Source: an uncultured Flavobacteriales bacterium (GTDB lineage: Bacteria > Bacteroidota > Bacteroidia > Palsa-965). From it: 24,718 nucleotides of DNA. Shown here in pieces: positions 1 through 6,495 of this stretch. Numbering within the stretch: position 1 is the stretch's first letter; each line of letters starts with the position of its first letter. The stretch is taken from the NCBI GenBank assembly GCA_946478675.1, contig CAMLEF010000024.1, positions 1 to 24,718 on the forward strand, read 5' to 3'. The position numbers and the translations under genes are program-made. The notes below the pieces were generated by a model that was not told where the DNA came from, did not search any database, and saw only the letters and a list, made by a program, of their open reading frames with translations.

Positions 1-2
1 GC

Positions 3-749
3 GTTGCCTTCGAATGCCAAAACGAATCGCGCGGTTGCTGGTGTGAAGCGTTGCCTGCCGTGATGCCGCTTGCAGAAGGCGCCCAATGCCTTTGTCCCGA
101 TTGCCTGGAAGCGAAGATCGAAATCGTCGAAGCGTGGGACGCCGTCTCGCAGCAATACGCCGACCGTTACAGCGACGAAATTCGCCTGAAGCCGTTCGTG
201 CAGGAATTCCTCCCGGATTTTCTCGCGAAGGTGTCGCAGCAAGGTTTGATCTGCGACATGGGTTGCGGCCCGGGACAAGTGGCGCGCTACATCTCGCAAA
301 ATTTCCCGGAGCGCAATAATCTTTGCGGAATCGATCTTTCACCGAAGATGATCGAACAGGCTTCACGGCTGAACCCGGGCATCACGTTCGAAGCGAAAGA
401 CGTGCTCACGATGCAGGAAAAAGAAATATACGACGCGATCATCGGCCTGTACTTCATCGTGAATTTCCCCATCGAAAAATTACCGCTGTTGTTCCGCAAG
501 TTGCATCAGTTGCTGAAGCCCGGCGGAAACATGGTGTTGTCCTTTCACATCGGCGAAGATCAGTTGCATCGCGAAGACAGTTTCTGGGATTCCGGGAAAG
601 GGCTCAGCTTTTATTTCTTCCAACCCGGAACGGTGAAAGCGGCGCTGGAAGCAAACGGCTTCATCGTCGACGAAGTGCGCGAGCGGCAGCATATTGATGG
701 CGTGGAATATCCGACAAGAAGAGCGTACGTGTTTTGCAGGAAAATTTGA
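3..749 (+). CDS. Cysteine-rich CWC motif fused to class I SAM-dependent methyltransferase (5' partial)
   Basis: The frame is open from the left edge of the window (first full codon at base 3), so the true start lies outside. The first ~35 codons carry FEC, CWC, CLC and PDC cysteine pairs, the pattern of the cysteine-rich CWC family, a short probable metal-binding module. Without a stop or a clear restart, it runs into a Rossmann methyltransferase: motif I DMGCGPG about 80 codons in, the acidic residue after strand 2 in GIDLS, and the post-motif LKPGG. The substrate cannot be told; the fold resembles small ubiE/smtA-like methyltransferases. CWC proteins are normally short and independent, so the join is unusual. 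An internal TTG (51) or ATG (63) could start a shorter product but would cut through the CWC motif. The methyltransferase call is sure; the CWC call rests on the cysteine spacing. Confidence 0.85.
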   Translation, partial: VAFECQNESRGCWCEALPAVMPLAEGAQCLCPDCLEAKIEIVEAWDAVSQQYADRYSDEIRLKPFVQEFLPDFLAKVSQQGLICDMGCGPGQVARYISQNFPERNNLCGIDLSPKMIEQASRLNPGITFEAKDVLTMQEKEIYDAIIGLYFIVNFPIEKLPLLFRKLHQLLKPGGNMVLSFHIGEDQLHREDSFWDSGKGLSFYFFQPGTVKAALEANGFIVDEVRERQHIDGVEYPTRRAYVFCRKI

Positions 750-831
750 AGGGATTTCCAATGGCCAATTGCCGATTTGAAATGCAGGGTATCGACAGAT
801 GCTTTTCTAAAGTCAACAGTTATTCAAACCA

Positions 832-864
832 TTGCTTTTCTATTCTGGCTTGAAAGTAGGTTTG
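832..864 (+). promoter_or_regulatory. Bacteroidota-type promoter for the secreted protein at 869
   Basis: TAGGTTTG at 857-864 matches the -7 consensus TAnnTTTG, and TTG at 832-834 lies 22 bp upstream as a -33 element. The ATG of the next gene begins 5 nt after the last G, where transcription would be expected to start, suggesting a leaderless mRNA. Inferred from motif and position only. Confidence 0.6.
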
Positions 865-868
865 ATGC

Positions 869-1654
869 ATGCTTCGACGATTGTTGATTGGCGCGCTGGC
901 GCTTGCTTCCCTGTTCTTCATTGGGAAAGAGGCGCGTTCCTATCCGAAAATAACGACACCACATTATTACTCCTTTGACGAAGTGCTCCGCCAGCACGGC
1001 GGCTGGGACATTCAGAATGATTCCATATCAGCTTTCGTTATGACCAGCGCTTTCGAAATAGATCCGGATACGCTCACGTTCGAAGCGAAAAGCCCATTTG
1101 GAAAAGTAAAGCTGCTGAAGAATACCGAACAGTTTACGTTGTTGATTGGGAAAAGAAAATTCCGGCTCGATCATGCGACTGACAAATGGGGCGATTCCCT
1201 GGTCAATTACCTTCTGAACCCGGGAACTCCGCTCTACCTCATCCCGTCAAAGCCGGATACGTTTCTTTACTTCAGTCTCCAGCATTTCCTGTGTTGCGGC
1301 AGCGGTTGCCCGGACCAGTTTTATGTGCTGATCAATATGCACAGCAACGCCATCAACATTTTTGGATCATACAACCGGTTTTACAACTCCAACCTGGTTG
1401 GTGACATCAATGGCGACAGTGTTCCTGAATTTCTTTTGCCGGTTTTCTTTTATGGAAAAAGCGTTGCTGCCCGTATGAATAACTTTACCAACCTGGTAAA
1501 CATCGTTCCTTACCAGCAAAACAGCGACGGCAACTTCGTCCCGGTGACCTGCAACGACAGCATCGTTCGCTACAGCTACTTTATCAGCGAGGACAGATAT
1601 TATCAACAAGACAGCAAATGCTTTTCTCCGACCAGTCTGTGCAGAAAACACTGA
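869..1654 (+). CDS. Secreted protein of unknown function
   Basis: I do not recognise this family. The 261-residue product starts with a typical signal peptide (MLRR, then a hydrophobic stretch LLIGALALASLFFIG) and should be exported. The mature part is rich in aromatic residues and contains a cysteine cluster CCGSGC near residue 142. A segment GDINGDSVPEFL near residue 178 resembles the Asp/Asn-rich calcium-binding loop of FG-GAP/VCBS-like repeats, but only one copy is evident. The start is fixed by the signal peptide and by a promoter-like TAGGTTTG just upstream. It ends in a convergent arrangement with the glycosyltransferase on the other strand. Related word-like repeats flank it in opposite orientation (761-785 and 1718-1745). 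Confidence 0.8.
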   Translation: MLRRLLIGALALASLFFIGKEARSYPKITTPHYYSFDEVLRQHGGWDIQNDSISAFVMTSAFEIDPDTLTFEAKSPFGKVKLLKNTEQFTLLIGKRKFRLDHATDKWGDSLVNYLLNPGTPLYLIPSKPDTFLYFSLQHFLCCGSGCPDQFYVLINMHSNAINIFGSYNRFYNSNLVGDINGDSVPEFLLPVFFYGKSVAARMNNFTNLVNIVPYQQNSDGNFVPVTCNDSIVRYSYFISEDRYYQQDSKCFSPTSLCRKH

Positions 1655-1684
1655 GACCAATTGAAGGAACAGCACTTGCCTAAC

Positions 1685-1720
1685 AAAAAAAGAGCCCTCC
1701 GAAGAAAGCTCCCTTTTAAA
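1685..1720. terminator. Probable bidirectional terminator
   Basis: A run of A (1684-1691), a short stem GAGC (1692-1695) pairing with GCTC (1708-1711), and TTTT (1714-1717) lie between two convergent genes. The inner stem is imperfect, so strength is uncertain, but the A-run/T-run symmetry fits termination in both directions. Confidence 0.45.
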
Positions 1721-1745
1721 ATTCCGCAATCGGCAATCCGGCAAT
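1718..1745. repeat. Word-type intergenic repeat (TTGCCGA family)
   Basis: The words GCAATCGGCAATCCGGCAAT repeat a 7-8 nt unit with variation. A related segment in the opposite sense, CCAATTGCCGATTTG, lies at 765-779, so the two bracket the secreted-protein gene. The last base touches the stop codon of the minus-strand glycosyltransferase. Confidence 0.5.
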
Positions 1746-2713
1746 TAAGCCACGCCCTCCCCGATCCGCTTCTCGATGAGATACACGTTGCGGTCGGGAG
1801 AATTACGTGCTACGAGCTCCGCCAGGAACCCGGCGAGGAAGAGCTGCGTGCCGATGATCATCGCGGTGAGCGCAATGTAAAACCACGGGCTTTCCGTCAC
1901 GCGCGGGGCGATGCTTTTTTCGTGGTAAACGACCCAGAGCTTGCTGATGCCGAGATATGCTGCGGAGAAGAACCCGAGCAGGAACATCAGCGTGCCCATC
2001 AGTCCGAAGATGTGCATCGGGCGCTTGCCGAATTTCGAGACAAACATGATCGACAGCAAATCGAGCGGGCCGCGGATGAAACGGCTCATGCCGAATTTCG
2101 ATTCGCCGTATTTGCGCGCCTGGTGCTGCACCACTTTTTCGCCGATGTTCGTAAAGCCTGCGCGCGCTGCGATCACCGGGATGTAGCGGTGCATCTCGCC
2201 GTACACTTCAATGCCCTTGACGACGTCGTTGCGGTACGATTTCAGTCCGCAGTTCATGTCGTGGAGCTTTACGCCGCTCATCCAGCGCGTCGTCGCATTG
2301 TACAGCTTCGACGGAAGATTCTTGGTGAAGGCGTTGTCGTAACGTTTCTTTTTCCAGCCGCTCACCAGGTCGAAACCGTCTTTCATGATCATGCTGTACA
2401 ATTCCGGTATCTCGTCGGGGCTGTCCTGCAGGTCGGCGTCCATCGTGATCACCACGTCGCCGTTGGCGGCTTCGAATGCAACGTTGAGGCCGGCCGCTTT
2501 GCCGTAGTTGCGGCGGAACTTGATGCCGCGCACGTTCGGATTTTTTTCCGAAAGCTGCGTAATGACTTTCCACGAGGCATCCTTACTGCCGTCGTCGACG
2601 AAGATGATCTCGTAGGAAAAGTTATTCGCCTGCATGACGCGCACGATCCAGTCGTGGAGCTCCGGCAGGGATTCTGCTTCGTTAAAAAGCGGTACGGCGA
2701 TGGAAATATCCAT
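1745..2713 (-). CDS. GT2 glycosyltransferase, polyprenyl-phosphate sugar transferase type (DPM1/ArnC-like)
   Basis: This 322-residue membrane-anchored enzyme should transfer a sugar from a nucleotide donor to a polyprenyl phosphate at the inner face of the membrane, feeding envelope glycan or glycolipid assembly. The N-terminal GT-A domain shows AVPLFNEAESLPEL at the start, FVDDGSKD near residue 39, the metal-binding DADLQD near residue 92, and the RKYGESKFG motif near 205-213 typical of DPM1/ArnC-like enzymes. Two hydrophobic segments follow (about 235-255 and 280-300), and the tail reads ELVARNSPDRNVYLIEKR, a common Bacteroidota ending. The donor sugar cannot be told. Its ATG directly follows the TAA of the DUF4199 gene, so the two are almost certainly one transcript. 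Confidence 0.93.
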   Translation of the reverse strand: MDISIAVPLFNEAESLPELHDWIVRVMQANNFSYEIIFVDDGSKDASWKVITQLSEKNPNVRGIKFRRNYGKAAGLNVAFEAANGDVVITMDADLQDSPDEIPELYSMIMKDGFDLVSGWKKKRYDNAFTKNLPSKLYNATTRWMSGVKLHDMNCGLKSYRNDVVKGIEVYGEMHRYIPVIAARAGFTNIGEKVVQHQARKYGESKFGMSRFIRGPLDLLSIMFVSKFGKRPMHIFGLMGTLMFLLGFFSAAYLGISKLWVVYHEKSIAPRVTESPWFYIALTAMIIGTQLFLAGFLAELVARNSPDRNVYLIEKRIGEGVA

Positions 2714-3394
2714 TTAGGTAGTAGGCGGATAAGGGGGTGTGGTAGGCGGTAAAGGCGGTTGGTTCGGGGTGTTCTGCGAAGGATTGTTCACCGGCGGAAA
2801 CGGCGCGTTGGTAGTGGGGAACGCCGGGTTCTGGTTCGTGAACGGCATGTTCGGATTCGGGAATCCGTTGGGATCGACAAAATTTCCACCGAACGGCGGC
2901 GGATCTTTTTTCATGATGGCGGCAATGATGAGGTTGATCACGGTAAGGATCAGCATTCCAATCAGAAGTACGAAAACTACCATGACAGCGGGCTGTGTGA
3001 ACATCCGCGCGTATTTCATCGACATCTCGATCATTTCCGGCGCCATTCCTTTGGCTTCCATTTGGGCTTCCTGCTTCATCAGTTGCTGCTCCATCAGATC
3101 CGGAGCGATATAGCTGAAGAACACGAAAGTCCATACGGCCATTGCGAGCGAATAGAATAACGCAGTAGTGGTCAGGTAGCCCAAAGCCTGTCCGTACGTA
3201 AGTGTACCACCTTTCACTTTGTCGCGCCAATTCTTAATGCCGACAACTGCGATCGCAATGTAAAAGAGATACGAGACATTGTTCAACCAGGAATGTTCGG
3301 TAAGGCCGCCGAGGTAAATGAGCAGGCTGTAAACAATAACAATCAGGGCGGCTCCAAGGCCGTAAACCAAAGAATGAGTAGATAATTTATTCAT
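2714..3394 (-). CDS. DUF4199 domain-containing membrane protein
   Basis: The 226-residue product has four hydrophobic segments (about 10-30, 40-58, 75-95 and 150-175) and the arrangement of DUF4199 proteins, common in Bacteroidota and of unknown function. A cytoplasm-like loop with LMEQQLMKQEAQMEAKG sits before the last segment. The ~55 residue tail is rich in Pro and Asn (PPPFGG near the start, PPYPPTT at the end) and probably disordered. I chose the start at MNKLST because upstream codons in this frame read through an intergenic repeat and a -7 promoter-like box lies just ahead. The stop abuts the ATG of the glycosyltransferase with no spacer, the usual DUF4199-GT2 pairing in this phylum. 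Confidence 0.88.
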   Translation of the reverse strand: MNKLSTHSLVYGLGAALIVIVYSLLIYLGGLTEHSWLNNVSYLFYIAIAVVGIKNWRDKVKGGTLTYGQALGYLTTTALFYSLAMAVWTFVFFSYIAPDLMEQQLMKQEAQMEAKGMAPEMIEMSMKYARMFTQPAVMVVFVLLIGMLILTVINLIIAAIMKKDPPPFGGNFVDPNGFPNPNMPFTNQNPAFPTTNAPFPPVNNPSQNTPNQPPLPPTTPPYPPTT

Positions 3395-3417
3395 GGCGCA
3401 GAAAGATTGATATCCCG

Positions 3418-3425
3418 CAAATATA
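3418..3425 (-). promoter_or_regulatory. -7 promoter element for the DUF4199-GT2 operon
   Basis: On the minus strand the bases read TATATTTG, a perfect TAnnTTTG, 23 nt ahead of the ATG. No clear -33 TTG at the usual distance. Confidence 0.5.
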
Positions 3426-3437
3426 CAATAAGTAGCT

Positions 3438-3661
3438 GCGGAGTTGCGGGGTGCAAGGTGCGTGCGAATAATCAAAAACGAATTAGCAATCCTTAACGAA
3501 TCACGCACACCAAAAACCTCGCCCCCCCGTAACACACAACCCCGCAACACACGAGAACCTTGAACGTTGAACCTTGAACCCCGCAACACGCAACACCGCA
3601 ACGCCACAACTCTTTTGTAAAAAAATTTCACGCGCACCTTCGCACCCCGCACCTCCGCAAC
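3438..3661. repeat. Long interrupted inverted repeat of short words, with a TTGAAC word block inside
   Basis: The left arm (3438-3467, with GTTGCGGGGTGCAAGGTGCG) is complementary in word order to the right arm (3631-3661, with CGCACCTTCGCACCCCGCAC). Between them lies a block of AACCTTGAACGTTGAACC words (3555-3580). A third copy of the arm motif is at 4535-4558. No gene is seen here; the -7 box of DUF4199 lies just outside the left arm. Confidence 0.6.
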
Positions 3662-3671
3662 TTTTTTTTCC

Positions 3672-3679
3672 TACCTTTG
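3672..3679 (+). promoter_or_regulatory. -7 promoter element of the SRP RNA gene
   Basis: TACCTTTG matches TAnnTTTG exactly and ends 5 nt before the base-paired 5' end of the RNA, giving an internal calibration of where transcription starts relative to this box in the window. Confidence 0.7.
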
Positions 3680-3683
3680 TCCC

Positions 3684-3785
3684 GGGTAAGTCTTATACGA
3701 CCAGCTCCTGCTGAATCCCCCAGGACCGGAAGGTAGCAAGGGTAGGTGGTTGTAGCGGTGCGATGTAAGTAGCTTACCCATTTTT
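3684..3785 (+). ncRNA. ffs: Signal recognition particle RNA, small bacterial (4.5S) type
   Basis: This is the RNA scaffold that binds Ffh and guides ribosomes making membrane proteins to the membrane. The 5' end GGGTAAG (3684-3690) pairs perfectly with CTTACCC (3773-3779), closing a ~96 nt hairpin. The tip carries the conserved helix 8 signature CAGGACCGGAAGGTAGCAAG (3721-3740), with the GGAA tetraloop at 3728-3731 and the asymmetric internal loop bases AGCA opposite CAGGA. A T-run (3781-3786) follows the closing stem and acts as terminator. The size and single long hairpin match the 4.5S type without an Alu domain. The GNAT gene starts 22 nt downstream, possibly by read-through. Confidence 0.95.
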
Positions 3786-3807
3786 TATTCCCTTTTTTTC
3801 GGGACGA

Positions 3808-4356
3808 ATGAAGCTGCCCACCGTTTCCATTACCACTCCCCGGCTCCTCCTGCGCGCCTACACTCCCGACGACGCTCCCGCACTTTTCCGCCTGATCTCC
3901 GAAGAAAAAGAGTCGCTCCACGATTATTTTCCGCTCACCGTAGAAAGCAACACTTCGCTCATGGCCACCCGCAGCTTCATAAGGAGCCGCGCGGCAGAAA
4001 CACGGGACGGCAAAAGCTTTTTCTGCGGCATCTTCGACAATGCAACCGGCGCGCTCCTCGGGCAGATCACCGTCAAAGACATCAACTGGCGCGTTCCCAA
4101 AGCGGAGCTGGGTTATTTCATCCGGAGCAGTCACCGCGGGAAAGGCCTGGCGCCGGAAGCCGTATCGGCCATGACGGATTTTTGTTTCCAGAAAGCCGGC
4201 ATGGTGAAGCTGCTGCTGCGCATCGACGACATCAATATTTCCTCGAAAAAAGTGGCGGAAAAATGCGGCTTCTCCTACCGCGGAACGGTGCAGAATGATT
4301 TTCGTTCGGTGGATGGGAGATTGATGGATTGCGAAGTGTGGGAACGCATCCCCTAA
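3808..4356 (+). CDS. GNAT family N-acetyltransferase, RimJ/RimL type
   Basis: A 182-residue acetyl-CoA-dependent acetyltransferase. The opening TPRLLLRAYTPDDAPALF is the hallmark of the RimJ/RimL subgroup, which acetylates N-terminal amino groups of ribosomal proteins or other amines; the actual substrate here is not known. The acetyl-CoA site is seen as RSSHRGKGLAPEAV near residues 107-120 (R/Q-x-x-G-x-G/A pattern), preceded by the strand AELGYFI and followed by DDINISSKKVAEKCGF, where the Asn and the final G/F close the fold. Length is normal for the family. It starts 22 nt beyond the SRP RNA terminator and has no promoter box of its own, so read-through from ffs is possible. Confidence 0.93.
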   Translation: MKLPTVSITTPRLLLRAYTPDDAPALFRLISEEKESLHDYFPLTVESNTSLMATRSFIRSRAAETRDGKSFFCGIFDNATGALLGQITVKDINWRVPKAELGYFIRSSHRGKGLAPEAVSAMTDFCFQKAGMVKLLLRIDDINISSKKVAEKCGFSYRGTVQNDFRSVDGRLMDCEVWERIP

Positions 4357-4361
4357 CTCCA

Positions 4362-4569
4362 AACCTTGAACTTTGAACGTTGAACGTTGAACTTGTTGGG
4401 CGCCTGAACCGGGCTATTCGCAGTACACGCCTGCCCGTCCGAACAGGCGGGGTACTTTGCTGCTATCCCTGGCGCGGGGAACCACTTAAGACACTTAAGG
4501 GCACTTTAGCGCTCATCCCTCCCGCATTCACGCGCAACCCGCACCCGCACCTTCGCAACTCTTTATAAG
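4362..4569. repeat. Intergenic block: TTGAAC words, a nested inverted repeat, and GCAACCCGCACC words
   Basis: Three pieces fill this gap. First, TTGAAC words in tandem (4362-4395), as at 3555-3580. Second, a nested inverted repeat at 4408-4480: GGGCTAT with ATCCC outside, AGTAC (4422-4426) with GTACT (4452-4456), and CGCCTG (4428-4433) with CAGGCG (4444-4449). Third, a copy of the arm motif of the 3438-3661 repeat at 4535-4558. No gene is seen. The nested stem could end transcription of the acetyltransferase, but it lacks a T-run. Confidence 0.55.
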
Positions 4570-4604
4570 TTGTTAATAAGGCTGACGGAATAGCCGTAAA
4601 TTTG
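4570..4604 (+). promoter_or_regulatory. Promoter for the transaldolase gene
   Basis: TAAATTTG at 4597-4604 is a perfect -7 element; TTG at 4570-4572 lies 24 bp upstream as -33. The ATG follows after 26 nt, giving a short leader without a Shine-Dalgarno site. Confidence 0.65.
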
Positions 4605-4630
4605 CGGTGCAAAAAAATGCCTCTCTTCCC

Positions 4631-5284
4631 ATGAAATTCTTCATCGATACCGCTGACCTCGCACAGATCAAAGAAGCCCAGGAACTCGGAGTTCTTGACG
4701 GCGTTACCACCAATCCTTCCCTGATGGCCAAAGTCGGCATCTCGGGTGAAGCGGCGGTCATGAAACACTACGTCGACATCTGCAATATTGCTACCGGCGA
4801 CGTGAGCGCGGAAGTCATCTCCACCGATTTCGAAAATATCGTGAAGGAAGGTGAAAAGCTCGCGAAGCTGCACAAGCAGATCGTCGTGAAAGTGCCGATG
4901 ATCAAAGACGGCGTGCGCGCCATCAAATACTTCAGCGAAAAAGGCATCCGCACCAACTGCACGCTCGTGTTCTCTCCCGGACAGGCGCTGCTCGCTGCGA
5001 AAGCCGGCGCTACTTACGTCTCCCCGTTCATCGGTCGCCTCGACGACGTTTCCACCGACGGCCTCAACCTGATCGCCGACATCCGCGAGATCTACGACAA
5101 CTACGGTTTCAAAACGCAGATCCTCGCCGCTTCCGTTCGCCACCCGATGCACATCATCGATTGCGCCAAACTGGGCGCCGACGTAGCCACCTGCCCGCTG
5201 AGCGCCATCCTCGCGCTGCTTAAGCACCCGCTCACCGACAGCGGCCTGAAGCAATTCCTCGAAGACGCAAAAAAGTTTGCGTAG
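4631..5284 (+). CDS. tal: Small transaldolase / fructose-6-phosphate aldolase family
   Basis: A 217-residue TIM-barrel aldolase of the short TalC/FSA class. It should move a dihydroxyacetone unit between sugar phosphates in the non-oxidative pentose phosphate pathway, or cleave fructose 6-phosphate; sequence alone does not separate the two activities. The start [16 protein letters not shown] and [13 protein letters not shown] (about 26-38) are family signatures; the Schiff-base lysine is the K of IVVKVPM near residue 86, followed by [19 protein letters not shown] and [10 protein letters not shown] use ATG 4631 rather than a GTG 24 nt upstream because the family begins MKFF and the promoter box sits just ahead. 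A strong hairpin terminator follows, so it is probably monocistronic. Confidence 0.93.
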   Translation: MKFFIDTADLAQIKEAQELGVLDGVTTNPSLMAKVGISGEAAVMKHYVDICNIATGDVSAEVISTDFENIVKEGEKLAKLHKQIVVKVPMIKDGVRAIKYFSEKGIRTNCTLVFSPGQALLAAKAGATYVSPFIGRLDDVSTDGLNLIADIREIYDNYGFKTQILAASVRHPMHIIDCAKLGADVATCPLSAILALLKHPLTDSGLKQFLEDAKKFA

Positions 5285-5680
5285 GGTTACGAATTACGAA
5301 TCTCTACGGATATACGAATCCCGTGAATTGAAATTCTGAAAATGGTGCGAGTGGAAATTTTCCACCGCACCATTTTTATTGCCCCATCACGCATTCGTAT
5401 ATTCGTAACCATTCGTAATTCGCACCCACTCTCATTTTCATTGCAAAAGTCCCCCGCTATCCCTATTCGTATATTCGTAACCATTCGTAATTCGTAACCC
5501 AAATTCGTTTTCATTCGTAATCCGGATATTAGCAGTAATTCGTAATTCGCCCCCGCCTTTCGTTTCATTCGTAACTCGCATCATCACCCATTCGTATATT
5601 CGTATTCATTCGTAATTCGTAACCCAAATTCGATTTCATTCGTAACCCGGACATTAGCAGTAATTCATAATTCGTAACCC
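5285..5680. repeat. ATTCGTAA word-repeat region with a ~90 bp direct repeat
   Basis: This 396 bp gap has no gene. Outside the transaldolase terminator it consists of variants of the words ATTCGTAATTCG, TATATTCGTA and TTCGTAACC. The stretch 5286-5320 is the reverse complement of the same words found at 5391-5427, so the terminator sits at the centre of a large inverted repeat. Within the right part, 5461-5549 and 5588-5676 are near-identical direct copies about 90 bp long, each ending in CATTAGCAG/TATTAGCAG followed by TAATTC words. The second copy runs to the base before the ATG of the next gene. Confidence 0.75.
5339..5380 (+). terminator. Strong intrinsic terminator of the transaldolase gene
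   Basis: ATGGTGCG (5342-5349) pairs with CGCACCAT (5366-5373), with one bulged A, and GTGGAAA pairs with TTTCCAC inside; TTTTATT follows. About 15 bp of stem plus a T-run. It is nested between two oppositely oriented arms of the ATTCGTAA repeat. Confidence 0.85.
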
Positions 5681-6304
5681 ATGCTACTACGCATCAACCC
5701 GGACAAACCCGACAGCGCATCTGTTCAGAAAGCGGCGGAGATCCTGCGGGCGGGCGGCGTGATCATTTACCCGACGGATACGGTTTACGGCATCGGCTGC
5801 GACATCACCCAGCCCAAAGCAATCGAAAAGCTCTGCCGGATCAAGCGGATTCCATTGGAGAAAGCCAACTTCTCGATCATCTGCCACGACCTCTCGCACC
5901 TCTCCGATTTCACGCGGCCCATCAACACCTCCGTTTTCCGCGTCCTGAAAAAAGCATTGCCCGGGCCGTACACTTTCATTCTTGAAGCGAACAACAACGT
6001 CCCGAAACTTTTCCAGAGCAAGAAAAAAACCGTCGGCATTCGCGTTCCGGCCAATCCAATCGTGCAAAGCATCGTGAAAGAGCTCGGCAACCCGATCGTT
6101 TCTTCCTCCGTACACGACGACGGCGACGAGCTCATGGATTATTTCTCCGATCCGGAAATGATCTACGAAAAATTCAAGGACAGCGTCGATGCAGTCATCA
6201 ACGGCGGCTTCGGCAATCTCCAGGCCTCGACGGTGATCGACGCCACGAAAGGCGACTTCGAAGTGATCCGCGAAGGATTGGGAGAGACCGCGCATCTCTG
6301 GTAG
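5681..6304 (+). CDS. L-threonylcarbamoyladenylate synthase family protein (Sua5/YrdC/YciO), YciO-like
   Basis: A 207-residue protein of the family that makes threonylcarbamoyl-AMP from threonine, bicarbonate and ATP for the t6A37 modification of ANN-decoding tRNAs. Visible features are AAEILRAGGVIIYPTDTVYGIGCD (in two parts, about 17-40), the KxR-like LCRIKRIP near 52-58, ALPGPYTFILEA near 91-102, VGIRVP near 117-122 and PIVSSSVH near 137-144. ANFSIICHDLSHLSDF and a late YFSDPE are characteristic of the YciO branch, whose cellular role is less certain than that of TsaC/Sua5. There is no C-terminal Sua5 domain. The start is placed at the only early ATG, immediately after an intergenic repeat; no promoter box is visible. 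Confidence 0.88.
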   Translation: MLLRINPDKPDSASVQKAAEILRAGGVIIYPTDTVYGIGCDITQPKAIEKLCRIKRIPLEKANFSIICHDLSHLSDFTRPINTSVFRVLKKALPGPYTFILEANNNVPKLFQSKKKTVGIRVPANPIVQSIVKELGNPIVSSSVHDDGDELMDYFSDPEMIYEKFKDSVDAVINGGFGNLQASTVIDATKGDFEVIREGLGETAHLW

Positions 6305-6372
6305 CCGCAGCTTATTTTTCTGTTTTTTTCTCTGCGTTTTCTCCGCGCCCTCTGCGCCCCTGCGGCATTTTT
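6305..6372 (+). repeat. CTCTGCG word repeat and weak hairpin after the YciO-like gene
   Basis: CCGCAG (6305-6310) pairs with CTGCGG (6360-6365), which is followed by CATTTTT. Between them are words of the type CTCTGCG/CTCCGCG. Further words of a related type (AATCTGCG, AATCAGCG) run to 6400. It could end transcription of the gene before it, but the loop is long. Confidence 0.4.
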
Positions 6373-6413
6373 AATCTGCGAAAATCAGCGTAATCAGCGG
6401 CCGAAAATAGTGA

Positions 6414-6472
6414 ACCGCAGGCTCCGAAAACTTTTGTGAGTTGTAACGCTCACCCGTTTCGCAACCTGCGGT
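6414..6472. terminator. Composite palindromic hairpin between convergent genes
   Basis: ACCGCAGG (6414-6421) pairs with CCTGCGGT (6465-6472), CGAAAAC (6425-6431) with GTTTCG (6456-6461), and GTGAG (6436-6440) with CTCAC (6449-6453): three stacked stems around an 8 nt loop. It lies between the ends of the YciO-like gene and the ferritin-like gene. There is no T-run directly after the stem on the plus strand, so termination is inferred from position. Confidence 0.5.
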
Positions 6473-6495
6473 CGCAGTCGTTTAACCAGAAAAAA

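Noticed and set aside
1661..2752. 363-codon open frame antisense to the GT2 glycosyltransferase
   Set aside because: It lies fully over a well-supported gene, has His/Val/Asp-rich nonsense composition and no recognisable domain. The same applies to antisense frames over the SpoIID-type gene (12656-13690) and the WG-repeat gene (20876-22297).
3395..3652. N-terminal extension of the DUF4199 protein
   Set aside because: The extra codons read through an intergenic word repeat and the promoter box, and would precede the first membrane segment by 86 odd residues.
5391..5680. CRISPR array
   Set aside because: The repeated words vary in length and spacing, and there are no unique spacers of uniform size. 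The three units at 10634-10880 also lack spacers. No cas genes are in the window.
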